Shown piece after piece: positions 42,369 through 50,829 of a DNA stretch of 64,000 nt (position 1 is its first letter; each line of letters begins with the position of its first letter). The position numbers and the translations under genes are program-made. Source of the stretch: Oscillospiraceae bacterium. Its GTDB lineage: Bacteria > Bacillota > Clostridia > Oscillospirales > CAG-272. The DNA is taken from positions 57,636 through 121,635 of the forward strand of contig SVTY01000006.1 of NCBI GenBank assembly GCA_015063535.1, written 5' to 3'. The notes beneath the pieces were generated by a model. The model worked only from the letters and a program-made list of their open reading frames with translations. It ran no database searches and was not told the DNA's origin.

Positions 42369-42580
42369 AGCCTTCCCCAGCGGGGAAGGTGGATTGCCGT
42401 CAGGCAAGACGGATGAGGAGATCGCCGTTTGCACAGCACAAAAGTTGCTCTCCTCATCCACATAGTTGCTTCGCAACTTGCAAATTTGCTTCGCAAATAT
42501 TGCCCGTAGTCCCCTCGATATTTGCCTTTGGCAAATTCGACAAGGTCGCTTGCGACCTATGCTCCCCGCTGGGGAAGGCT
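42369..42580 (+). repeat. Family E composite repeat (copy 2)
   Basis: Same ends and internal micro-hairpins as 35341-35636 with a shorter variable core. Confidence 0.85.
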
Positions 42581-42797
42581 TATCATGTATGTGCGAACAT
42601 GGTAAAAGAATTTTTGCAAACTTTAAGAATGTTTTTTGCAATGTTTTCTTTTGCAACCTTTTTTACGGACAGCCGAGGACGTCTGTCCCTACAACGATGT
42701 AAGTGCAAACATAGCGAATATATTTTGCCATGTTTTCTTTTGGTTGTTTTATCTTTTTTGCAAACTTTGAAGATAAATTTGGCAATGTTTTCTTTTG

Positions 42798-42827
42798 CTT
42801 ACTTTTCTTTTTTAAAAGAAAAGTAAG
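42798..42827. repeat. Family C palindrome
   Basis: CTTACTTTTCTTTTTTAAAAGAAAAGTAAG followed by GGCGCATCC (reverse complement of GGATGCGCC). Confidence 0.75.
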
Positions 42828-42863
42828 GCGCATCCCCATAACTGAGTAAAGGAAAGAGATACG

Positions 42864-43604
42864 ATGAGTGAACAGAAAAAAGAGAGAGAGGAGTCGTTGG
42901 AGCAGCTAAGCCGTGAAATTGACGGCAGAGACTGTTTTCGTCCGCAGGTATCGTCTGCGGTCATTCGGCGGCTTCCGAGATACTTCCGATATTTAAGAGA
43001 ATTGATCCGCATGGGCAAGACGAGAGTCAGCTCGGCGGAGCTGTCCCGCATGATGAACCTTACTGCGTCGCAGATCCGACAGGATCTGAACTGCTTTGGC
43101 GGCTTCGGACAACAGGGCTACGGGTACAATGTCAACTATCTGTACACGAAGATCTGTGAGCTTCTCGGCGTGGGCTTCGGCTTCCGTGCGGCGGTGATCG
43201 GTGCAGGTAACTTGGGCACGGCGCTGGTGAGCAGTCCGATGTTCGAGAACCGAGGCATGGATGTGGTGGCGATGTTTGACGTATCCCCCGCCGTCATCGG
43301 GAAAACGATCGGCAATGCGCCTGTGTATTCCATGGACGAGCTGGAGGAGAAGCTGAAGGCACTGGCGGTGGAGATCGTCATTCTCACGCTTCCCAAGGAG
43401 CATGCACCCGAGACGGCGCGGCGGCTTGCCGAGACCGACATTCACGGCATTTGGAACTTCACGGGCAAGGAGTTGAATGTGGGGAACAGCGGTATTGTAG
43501 TAGAAAACGTACATATCGGCGACTCGCTGATGACCCTGTGCTACGAGGTAGCCCAGCGGATGTCATCGGAGAAGAAGGACGCCAAAAAGGACGGCACGAA
43601 ATGA
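42864..43604 (+). CDS. rex: Redox-sensing transcriptional repressor Rex
   Basis: RLPRYFRYLREL, SAELSRMMNLTASQIRQDLNCFGGFGQQGYGYNV, VIGAGNLGTALVS. Confidence 0.95.
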   Translation: MSEQKKEREESLEQLSREIDGRDCFRPQVSSAVIRRLPRYFRYLRELIRMGKTRVSSAELSRMMNLTASQIRQDLNCFGGFGQQGYGYNVNYLYTKICELLGVGFGFRAAVIGAGNLGTALVSSPMFENRGMDVVAMFDVSPAVIGKTIGNAPVYSMDELEEKLKALAVEIVILTLPKEHAPETARRLAETDIHGIWNFTGKELNVGNSGIVVENVHIGDSLMTLCYEVAQRMSSEKKDAKKDGTK

Positions 43605-44620
43605 GTAAGACCGAAACGAAAAAAAGCGCCCGTCTGTGGGTGGACCGTACGGCGATCCCCGAGGCGGCGGGCGAGCTGTTGAAGCAGGCGGACGAGAACG
43701 ATCTGCGGGCTCTTGCGCTCCTTTTGCTGTCGGGAGACGGCGAGGGCGGTCTGTCGGCGGCGGAGCTGGCGGCGGCGTTGGACATGGAAGAGAGCGAGGC
43801 GGATGCCTCCTTGAAATTCTGGCGGGGCGCAGGTCTTGTACGGCAGGGAAGCGGCAAAAGGGCAGGAAAGCCCGCAACAAAGGCAGAACCGAAGAAGGAG
43901 CCCGAAGCCCAACGCCCTGCGGCGGTAAGCAAGCATCGGGAGGGCGTGACCGAGCGGAGCGACGGACTTGGCTCTTACAGCACGGCGGAGCTGGCGGCGG
44001 TGATGGAGCAGCGGGCAGGCTCTGCCCAGTTCATCGACGAAGCGCAGCGGATCATGGGGCGGATGTTCCGCACCTATGACGTGGGCATTCTGATGGGGCT
44101 GGTGGATCAGCTTGGCTTTGACGAGGCGGCGGTGCTGACGATCCTTAGCTATATCGTAAGCAAGGGAAAGACGACTCTGCGGTACGCCGAGCGGCTGGCT
44201 CTTGCGTTGTACGACGAGGGACTGACCGACACGGCGGCGGTGATGGAACGGATCAGCCGCATGGAGCGGTCGGGAGAGGTCATCGAGCGGATACGGACGC
44301 TGTTCGGTATGGGTCAGCGAGCCCTGACCGCCACCGAAAAGAAGCTGTTTGGGACATGGACGGAGGTCTATGGCTATGACATGGACGTGATCCGTCTGGC
44401 GTATGATATCACGGTGGATACCATTCAGAAGCCCGCCCCCAAATACACCAACAGCATTTTGGAAAAGTGGTATACCGAGGGTCTGCATACCCCCGAGGAG
44501 GTGCAGAGCTACCTTGACGCCGAGCGGGCGAAAAAGGAGGGCGATCGGATCGCCAAAAGCTATGATGTGGAGGACTTCTTCGAAGCCGCCCTTAAGCGGA
44601 GCATGGAGGAGCTGTCGTGA
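43601..44620 (+). CDS. DnaD domain protein
   Basis: Start overlaps the rex stop (ATGA); FGTWTEVYGYDMDVIRLAYDITVDTIQKPAPKYTNSILEKWYTEGLHTPEEV is the DnaD_2 motif. Confidence 0.9.
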   Translation: MSKTETKKSARLWVDRTAIPEAAGELLKQADENDLRALALLLLSGDGEGGLSAAELAAALDMEESEADASLKFWRGAGLVRQGSGKRAGKPATKAEPKKEPEAQRPAAVSKHREGVTERSDGLGSYSTAELAAVMEQRAGSAQFIDEAQRIMGRMFRTYDVGILMGLVDQLGFDEAAVLTILSYIVSKGKTTLRYAERLALALYDEGLTDTAAVMERISRMERSGEVIERIRTLFGMGQRALTATEKKLFGTWTEVYGYDMDVIRLAYDITVDTIQKPAPKYTNSILEKWYTEGLHTPEEVQSYLDAERAKKEGDRIAKSYDVEDFFEAALKRSMEELS

Positions 44621-44723
44621 CGCTTGCGTCACGACAATGATGTTTTGCTTCGCAAAATGATGTTGCCTTTGGCAATGATGTTTGCCCTGTGGGCAAATGA
44701 TGTTACGCCTACGGCGTAAATGT
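44614..44723 (+). repeat. Array of five micro-hairpins separated by (A)ATGATGT
   Basis: GTCGTGACGCTTGCGTCACGAC, TTTTGCTTCGCAAAA, TTGCCTTTGGCAA, TTTGCCCTGTGGGCAAA, TTACGCCTACGGCGTAA, each followed by (A)TGATGT or ATGT. Confidence 0.85.
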
Positions 44724-44781
44724 CCACCGTAGGGCAGGGGCTTGCTCCCGCCGAAAGGATGAATTTTGAAACGGAATGGAA

Positions 44782-44900
44782 CGGACAGTCGAGGACGCCT
44801 GTCCCTACAATCAATTGGGAGCGAAGCCATTTTGCTGGTACAATGGGCGAGCCTACCATGTTTCTGCAAATCTGTAGGGACAGGCGTCCTCGACTGTCCG
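44782..44900. repeat. Family A modular palindromic repeat (full copy, core in opposite orientation)
   Basis: Terminal repeats identical; core reads CAATCAATTGGGAGCGAAGCCATTTTGC... Confidence 0.88.
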
Positions 44901-44971
44901 AGACGGTTGAAATTTGAATTGCTTTAAACGGGCGAACAGAAAAACCTCTGCAACAAAGAAAGGCAAAGAAT

Positions 44972-45940
44972 ATGAGCTACAACAAACAGGATTACATACG
45001 GATCAAGGCGGAATATTCCCGAAAATATCTGAAGGCGCAGGAGCGGGCGCAGGAGCGTCGGCTGGAGCTGTATGCCGCTTTGCCCGAGGTGCGGGAGCTT
45101 GACCGCATTCTGTCTGGCACGGGCATGGATATCATGGCGGTGATCGCCGCAGGCGGCAACACCGAGCCGAAGCTTGCCGAGCTTCGGGCGAGAAACGATG
45201 CCCTCCTTGCCGAGCGGGGACGGATCCTGCGGGAGGCAGGCTATGCCGAGGACTATTCGGACATTCATTACGATTGCCCGATCTGCGGTGACACGGGCTT
45301 TGTGGACACGAAAATGTGCGACTGCATGAAGCGGGCGCTTGCCGAGGCAGGCTATGAATCGTCGGGGCTTGGCACGCTGATCCGCACCCAACGCTTTGAG
45401 AATTTCTCGCTGGACTACTACCGTGCGGGCGGCAATTGCGAGGCAATGCGGATGGCGGTGGCGGGCTTGCAGAAATTTGCCGAGGAATTTGAAAGAAGCA
45501 CCTATCGGAATTATCTGTTGCTGGGCGGCACGGGGCTGGGCAAGACCCATCTGTCCACGGCGGTCGCAAAGAAGGTCATCGACCGAGGCTTTGACGTGGT
45601 ATACGTCACGGCGGTGGGGATGCTGGGCGACTTTGAGGCAAAGCGGTTCGGTGACGGAAGCGGTGCGGGGAACGACCCGAGCCGTTACGCCGAGGCGGAG
45701 CTGCTTATTGTGGACGATCTGGGCACCGAGGTGACGAACCAGTTCACCCTGTCCTGCATTTACGACCTGATAAACCGCCGTATCAACACGGGCAAATGCA
45801 CCATCATCAATTCAAATCTCAGCTTTCGGGAGCTGGAGAGCCGCTACGGTGAGCGGATCGCCAGCCGTCTCCTTGGCGAATACCACCCCATCCTGTTTAC
45901 GGGCACCGACGTCCGCAAGCAGAAGTTATCGAAAAAGTAA
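44972..45940 (+). CDS. DnaC/DnaI-like ATP-binding protein (helicase loader)
   Basis: CPICGDTGFVDTKMCDCM zinc motif, LLLGGTGLGKTHLSTAVAKKV Walker A, LLIVDDLGTEVTNQF. Confidence 0.92.
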   Translation: MSYNKQDYIRIKAEYSRKYLKAQERAQERRLELYAALPEVRELDRILSGTGMDIMAVIAAGGNTEPKLAELRARNDALLAERGRILREAGYAEDYSDIHYDCPICGDTGFVDTKMCDCMKRALAEAGYESSGLGTLIRTQRFENFSLDYYRAGGNCEAMRMAVAGLQKFAEEFERSTYRNYLLLGGTGLGKTHLSTAVAKKVIDRGFDVVYVTAVGMLGDFEAKRFGDGSGAGNDPSRYAEAELLIVDDLGTEVTNQFTLSCIYDLINRRINTGKCTIINSNLSFRELESRYGERIASRLLGEYHPILFTGTDVRKQKLSKK

Positions 45941-45945
45941 GAAAA

Positions 45946-45976
45946 AAGGACGAGAGTGTTTCTCGTCCTTTTTCAT
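45946..45976. terminator. Bidirectional terminator between convergent genes
   Basis: AAAAAAGGACGAGAgtgttTCTCGTCCTTTTT. Confidence 0.8.
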
Positions 45977-47149
45977 TTACCGCACCCGCACGAGGCGGGC
46001 GAGATTTTTTTGCAGGGAGTCGGCAAGGGCGTCAATGTCCGCCCGTGTGTTCTGCTCGGAAAAGCTGATCCGCAAGGAGCAGTCCGCCTCAGAAGGGGTC
46101 AGCCCAAAGGCAAGCAGGCTCTCGCTGTGGGTCTTGGCGTGAGAGGAGCAGGCAGAGCCTGCCGACACGCAGATACCGTCTGCCGACAGGGCGTGGAGCA
46201 TGGTCTCGCTTCGGATACTCGGCAGGGTGATGTTCAGAATATGGGGCGCACGCTCACCTTGCGGGCGGTTGATACGAAGCTCCAAGGGAGAGAGGCGTTC
46301 CTCTGCGTAGCTCCGCAGGTCGCACAGCTTCTGCCGCAGGGCGTCTCCCTGCTTGCAGGCATCCGCCACCGCCGCACCGAAGGCGGCAATGCCGCAGACG
46401 TTCTCTGTCCCCGACCGCATGCCGCCCTCCTGTCCGCCGCCGAGGAGGAGGGGAAGGAGCTTTTTCGCCGTTCGGATCGGCTCTGCGATATACAAGGCAC
46501 CCACGCCCTTGGGCGCATGGAGCTTATGACCGCTCAGGGAGATCAGATCGGCGCACAGAGAGGCGGGCGTGAAGGGAACCTTCAGAAAGCCCTGTACCGC
46601 ATCGCAGTGGGTGACGGCATCGGGCCAGACGGCTTTGATCCGACGGAAGTGCCTGCCCACGTCATAGACGGCACCTGTTTCGTTGTTGACCAGCATAAAG
46701 GAAGCCAGAAGGATCGGACGGTCAAGAGCCGCCTCCAGCTCGTCCGCCGAAAGCACGCCGCCGCGGGTGGAAAGGCGGATGACCTCAAAGCCGCTCTGCG
46801 CCAGCCTGTCCATGACCCGACTCACGGAGGGATGCTCCGAGTCGGTGGTCAGAATGCGGTTCGCTACCCGCCGCTCCTTGGCGTAGACACTGCCCAAGAG
46901 CGCCAGCGAGGATGCCTCTGTGCCGCAGGAGGTAAAGACGAGTGTGCCGCTCTTTTGCCTTGGGCGCAATCCCAGTCCCGACAAGACCTGCTCTCTTGCC
47001 GTATCGGTCAGCTTTTGCGCTGCCTGTCCCGCAGGGTGCAGAGAGGAAGGGTTGCCGAAGGTCTCCATGGCACAGAGCATCGCCTCCCTTGCCGCCGCCG
47101 ACAGGGGCGTGGTGGCACTGTTGTCTAAATAGATCATCGGTTTGTTCAT
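45977..47149 (-). CDS. Cysteine desulfurase family protein (NifS-like)
   Basis: MIYLDNSATTPLS, SLSGHKLHAPKGVGALYI, GGGQEGGMRSGTENV, SAGSACSSH. Confidence 0.92.
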   Translation of the reverse strand: MNKPMIYLDNSATTPLSAAAREAMLCAMETFGNPSSLHPAGQAAQKLTDTAREQVLSGLGLRPRQKSGTLVFTSCGTEASSLALLGSVYAKERRVANRILTTDSEHPSVSRVMDRLAQSGFEVIRLSTRGGVLSADELEAALDRPILLASFMLVNNETGAVYDVGRHFRRIKAVWPDAVTHCDAVQGFLKVPFTPASLCADLISLSGHKLHAPKGVGALYIAEPIRTAKKLLPLLLGGGQEGGMRSGTENVCGIAAFGAAVADACKQGDALRQKLCDLRSYAEERLSPLELRINRPQGERAPHILNITLPSIRSETMLHALSADGICVSAGSACSSHAKTHSESLLAFGLTPSEADCSLRISFSEQNTRADIDALADSLQKNLARLVRVR

Positions 47150-47222
47150 GGTATCTCCGTTCGTTTGGTTGTTTGGAATATGTTCACTCGTTCCAAGCCG
47201 ATTCAAATTTCATTCTCTTCGG

Positions 47223-47299
47223 CGGGCGACCGCAGGTCGCCCCTACGGGGTATGGTGGTTCTTCCTCCCTCCTCCGTAGGGGCGAACTGTGTTCGCCCG
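47223..47299. repeat. Family B modular palindromic repeat
   Basis: CGGGCGACCgcaGGTCGCCCCTACG ... CGTAGGGGCGAACtgtGTTCGCCCG. Confidence 0.8.
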
Positions 47300-47330
47300 T
47301 TTAAACCAATTCACTTTTCATTCTTTTTCC

Positions 47331-48329
47331 TTATCGGAACGAAAAGGCGTCAAGCATTGCTTCCACGTCCGACAGGTGCGACTCAAACTGCTCGGACAGG
47401 GCGGTGTAGGTGATCGAATAGATCATTTCGTTATAGGCAAACAGGGTCTGCATAACGGTAAATTCCCGTTCCTCCACCGTCGTGCGATAGGTGTAGGAAT
47501 ACGCCGACCGCCCCGAAACCGTTCGCTCGGTCATGCCGATCCGCTCATAGGCGGGAAGGGTCTTTTCATAGTCTCGCTCACAGCTCTCAAAATACTCCTG
47601 TACCGACAGAGAGCGGTTGGGAGAGTAAGAGGTGACGGTCACGTTGGCACGTTCGCTCTCGGGGAAATATGCCTCGGATACGCCGCTTTCGGCATCACAC
47701 ACCCAAGTCTGCGGCACATAAAAACGGTACTCCAAGTGCTTGGCGGAGGCGATCTCCATCCCCTCGGGGGTATTTTTGTCGGTAAAGACCTCGCCGTTCC
47801 CGTCGGAACGGGGGGCAAGGGCGAAGGCATTGATGATTGAATCGAACTCGGAGGCGTACAGCTCCCACAGATCACTCGGACAGTAGCCCGACAGATAGAT
47901 CAGATCGCCCTCGGCTTCGGTGCAGACAAGGAAGCAGGTCATCTCCCGACCGTCCTCGGTGACGGTGTAGGAGAGCTTGAGCGCATCCTTGCCGCCGAGA
48001 ATGGCAGCGCTCCGCTCGGTGACAGAAAAATCCTCACAGGTCTCGGCAAATTGCTCCTCACACAGACTCAGAAAGCCGTCGGGCGTCATGCCGTCCGCAA
48101 GCCGATAGCGGGCGCTGACGATGATCTTTGAATCGGCGGACAGATAGGCACAGGAGATCCCCGATGCCGTGTTGGCACTCCAGTGTTCGGGAACATACAG
48201 ACGGAACGGCTCGCCCGCCACAGTGACCGATTTCATGCCCTCGGGGATGCCGTCATTTTCCTTGGCACAGGCGGTCGCACATAAGATCAGTAAAATCGCC
48301 AGACACAGGGCGATCAATTTCTTTGTCAT
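47331..48329 (-). CDS. Predicted lipoprotein with two tandem PsbP/Mog1-like domains
   Basis: Signal peptide with lipobox LCATAC; two homologous halves (PFRLYVPEHWSANTASGISCAYL... and YRFYVPQTWVCDAESGVSEAYF...). Confidence 0.65.
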   Translation of the reverse strand: MTKKLIALCLAILLILCATACAKENDGIPEGMKSVTVAGEPFRLYVPEHWSANTASGISCAYLSADSKIIVSARYRLADGMTPDGFLSLCEEQFAETCEDFSVTERSAAILGGKDALKLSYTVTEDGREMTCFLVCTEAEGDLIYLSGYCPSDLWELYASEFDSIINAFALAPRSDGNGEVFTDKNTPEGMEIASAKHLEYRFYVPQTWVCDAESGVSEAYFPESERANVTVTSYSPNRSLSVQEYFESCERDYEKTLPAYERIGMTERTVSGRSAYSYTYRTTVEEREFTVMQTLFAYNEMIYSITYTALSEQFESHLSDVEAMLDAFSFR

Positions 48330-48423
48330 AGTTGGAACTTCCTTTCCTTTCGGTTTATCCTTTATTATATCATAGCTTTTTTGGAATTTCTATCACAATT
48401 TGTAAATTTTCAGAGGATGCGCC

Positions 48424-48451
48424 CTACTTTTCTTTTAAAAAAGAAAAGTAG
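48424..48451. repeat. Family C palindrome
   Basis: CTACTTTTCTTTTAAAAAAGAAAAGTAG preceded by GGATGCGCC. Confidence 0.75.
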
Positions 48452-48557
48452 GCAAAAGAAAACACTGCAAAATTTTATCTTGAAGGTTTGTCAAAAAAGA
48501 TAAAGTAAGCAAAAGAAAACACTGACAAATATATTTTTTGTTCCGTTTTCTTTTTTG

Positions 48558-48589
48558 GTACTTTTTTCTTTTTTAAAAGAAAAAAGTAC
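48558..48589. repeat. Family C palindrome (long-arm variant)
   Basis: GTACTTTTTTCTTTTTTAAAAGAAAAAAGTAC. Confidence 0.75.
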
Positions 48590-48617
48590 GAATCGTTTCT
48601 TTCTAACTCATAACTCC

Positions 48618-50102
48618 TTATTCCAACTCCCCCACAAGCCTGCGGAAGGTATCGCCTCGTTCGGCGAAGTTACGGAAGGCATCGAAGCTGGCGCAGGCGG
48701 GGGAGAGGAGGACGCAGGTGCCGGGTCTTGCCAGAGAATGGGCGGCACGGACGGCATCCGCAAAATCGGGTCGGCGCAAAATAGCGGGTCTATCCTCCTC
48801 ATTGGGAGCATAGGCAAGGAGTGCTTGCTCGATCTTGTCGGCGGTCGCTCCTGTCAGCACCACAGCCCGTGCATGGCGGCAGAGGCTTTCGGCAAGGGGG
48901 GCGAAGGGGATCTTCTTGTCATAGCCGCCGCAGATGATGACGATATCCCGTCCCGCAAGGGCGGACAGAGCGGCGGCGGTACGGCTGGGGGAGGAATCAA
49001 TGGAGCTGTTGTAATAGTCCGCACCGCCAAGGGTTCGGATATGCTCCAAGCGGTGCGCCACGCCGCCGAAGGTATCGGCGACCGCACCGTAGACGGAGGG
49101 ATCGACAGAGCCATAGGTCAGCCCCATGGCGGTCATGAAATTTTCGATATTATGCCGCCCCGGCACACGGATGCGTCGGGTATCAAGAAGAGGGGTCTCC
49201 TGCTTGCCGTCCGACAGGACGATGTGTCCATTCCGCAGATAGATAGCTCGGTCCTCCTTGCCCGCCCCATGGGGAAAGAGCGAAGAAAACTCGGTCCTTT
49301 GAGAGGAGAACAGGAACAGAGCAGGGGTCGGCTCGCCGCTCTCACGCCGCCGCAGCAGACGTTCGGCAAGCTCGGCGGTCACGGCGTTGTCGGCGTTGGT
49401 CACCAGCCGCTCGGTGTTTTCGCCCACGATCCGCTCCTTGGCGGCAACGTATTCCGCCATGTCGGTGTGCCAGTCCAGATGGTTGGGCGACAGGTTGGTG
49501 ACTGCCGCAAAGCGAGGGGCATGGGTCAGGGTCATAAGCTGAAAGCTGGACAGCTCCAGCACGGCTTTGTCTTTTTTGCCGATCTGTGACAGACGGTCAA
49601 GGAGAGGAGTGCCGATGTTGCCCCCCACAAACACCTGTGTGCCGCCCGTCCGCTGTGCCTCCGCTTCAAGGAACAGCCCTGTCAGCGTGGTGGAGGTGGT
49701 CTTTCCGTCACTGCCCGTGACGGCAAAGGTCTCGGCATCGGTCAGTCTCAGAAACAGCTCGATCTCGCCCGTCAGCTCGGCACCCCGTTCGACGGCGGCA
49801 CGAAGCCCACCTCGGTCGGGGCGAATGCCGGGGGAGCGGAAGATCAGCTCGCCGTCAAGGTCGTCAAAGCAGGTCTCGCCCGTCACGAAGCGCACGCCAC
49901 GCTCAGCCAGTGCCTGCGCCGCCTCACCCAGCTCCGATAGGGGCTTTTTGTCCCGAACGGTCAGCAAAATGCCCATGTCGCACAGCAGAGACGCCAGCGG
50001 CGTGTGCGTCACGCCCAGTCCGAGAAGCTCACACGACCGACCGTGTATGTAGGCTTGTAAGCGGTTTTCCCCTGTTGTCATCACGCACCTCCGAAAAATC
50101 AA
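48618..50102 (-). CDS. murD: UDP-N-acetylmuramoylalanine--D-glutamate ligase
   Basis: VTGSDGKTTSTTL, NLSPNHLDWHTDMAEY, DYYNSSIDSSPSRTAAAL, IICGGYDKKIPFAPL. Confidence 0.93.
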   Translation of the reverse strand: MIFRRCVMTTGENRLQAYIHGRSCELLGLGVTHTPLASLLCDMGILLTVRDKKPLSELGEAAQALAERGVRFVTGETCFDDLDGELIFRSPGIRPDRGGLRAAVERGAELTGEIELFLRLTDAETFAVTGSDGKTTSTTLTGLFLEAEAQRTGGTQVFVGGNIGTPLLDRLSQIGKKDKAVLELSSFQLMTLTHAPRFAAVTNLSPNHLDWHTDMAEYVAAKERIVGENTERLVTNADNAVTAELAERLLRRRESGEPTPALFLFSSQRTEFSSLFPHGAGKEDRAIYLRNGHIVLSDGKQETPLLDTRRIRVPGRHNIENFMTAMGLTYGSVDPSVYGAVADTFGGVAHRLEHIRTLGGADYYNSSIDSSPSRTAAALSALAGRDIVIICGGYDKKIPFAPLAESLCRHARAVVLTGATADKIEQALLAYAPNEEDRPAILRRPDFADAVRAAHSLARPGTCVLLSPACASFDAFRNFAERGDTFRRLVGELE

Positions 50103-50236
50103 TGTTCCTTATTATTATATAAGATTTGAGGGAAATATGCAAGAGGGAAATCTACTTTTTTTCTTTTAAAAAAGAAAAAAGGCAGAAAAAGAAAATATTG
50201 CAAATTTATTTTTGCTATGTATGCACATAGTTCATA

Positions 50237-50259
50237 AGCCTTCCCCGCTGGGGAAGGCT
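50237..50259. repeat. Solo family E terminal hairpin
   Basis: AGCCTTCCCCGCTGGGGAAGGCT within composite-like flanks. Confidence 0.7.
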
Positions 50260-50334
50260 GATGAAGTGCGTGTGAACAACAACACTTTTTCGACAGACCG
50301 AAAACGGGCGACCGTCGGTCGCCCGTAATATTCG

Positions 50335-50751
50335 TTATCCCTTTACCTCAAACCGATGCTTGCAACGGGGGCAGACCACACGGTGCTTGCCCTTTGCCTT
50401 CGGCAGACGCAGCACGGCACCGCAGGCGGGGCATTTCCGATAGACATGTGTCTTTCTGTCCCGAAAGCGATTGCGCCGCAGACGGAAAAATCCGCAAAAG
50501 CGTTCATTCTCCCGCCGCCGCTTGGGGATGTTGCGGGAAAACATCCGAAAGAAGATCAGCACGATCAGCACCGAGCAGATCAGAAAATAGAAAATGCCCA
50601 CCAGTGCCCGCACCCCATCGGGGAGAAAGAAGGAGGCAACGGTGTGGATCAGCACGATGGCGATGTATACCCAAAGCAGGGTCTTATTGAGCGTGTCGGT
50701 TCCGTACCGACCGTAGAAAAATCGGCTGACTTTGTTTTTGAATTTACCCAT
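50335..50751 (-). CDS. Small membrane protein with C-terminal zinc-ribbon-like motif
   Basis: Two hydrophobic spans then CPACGAVLRLPKAKGKHRVVCPRCKHRFEV. Confidence 0.75.
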   Translation of the reverse strand: MGKFKNKVSRFFYGRYGTDTLNKTLLWVYIAIVLIHTVASFFLPDGVRALVGIFYFLICSVLIVLIFFRMFSRNIPKRRRENERFCGFFRLRRNRFRDRKTHVYRKCPACGAVLRLPKAKGKHRVVCPRCKHRFEVKG

Positions 50752-50829
50752 AACGTATGAGATACCCGCCTGCGGAGGGGTCGCTCCGCAGGCGAGTGTT
50801 CCTTTCTTTTTTGTTGCGTTTTGCGATCG

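Noticed and set aside
44614-44723. Micro-hairpin array as a CRISPR-like or simple tandem repeat
   Set aside because: The hairpin units differ in sequence; only structure and the ATGATGT spacer are constant, so neither CRISPR nor a classical tandem repeat fits.
13441-44900. Possible CRISPR array from the recurring family A elements
   Set aside because: Copies are dispersed kilobases apart, not regularly spaced with unique spacers, and no cas genes are present.
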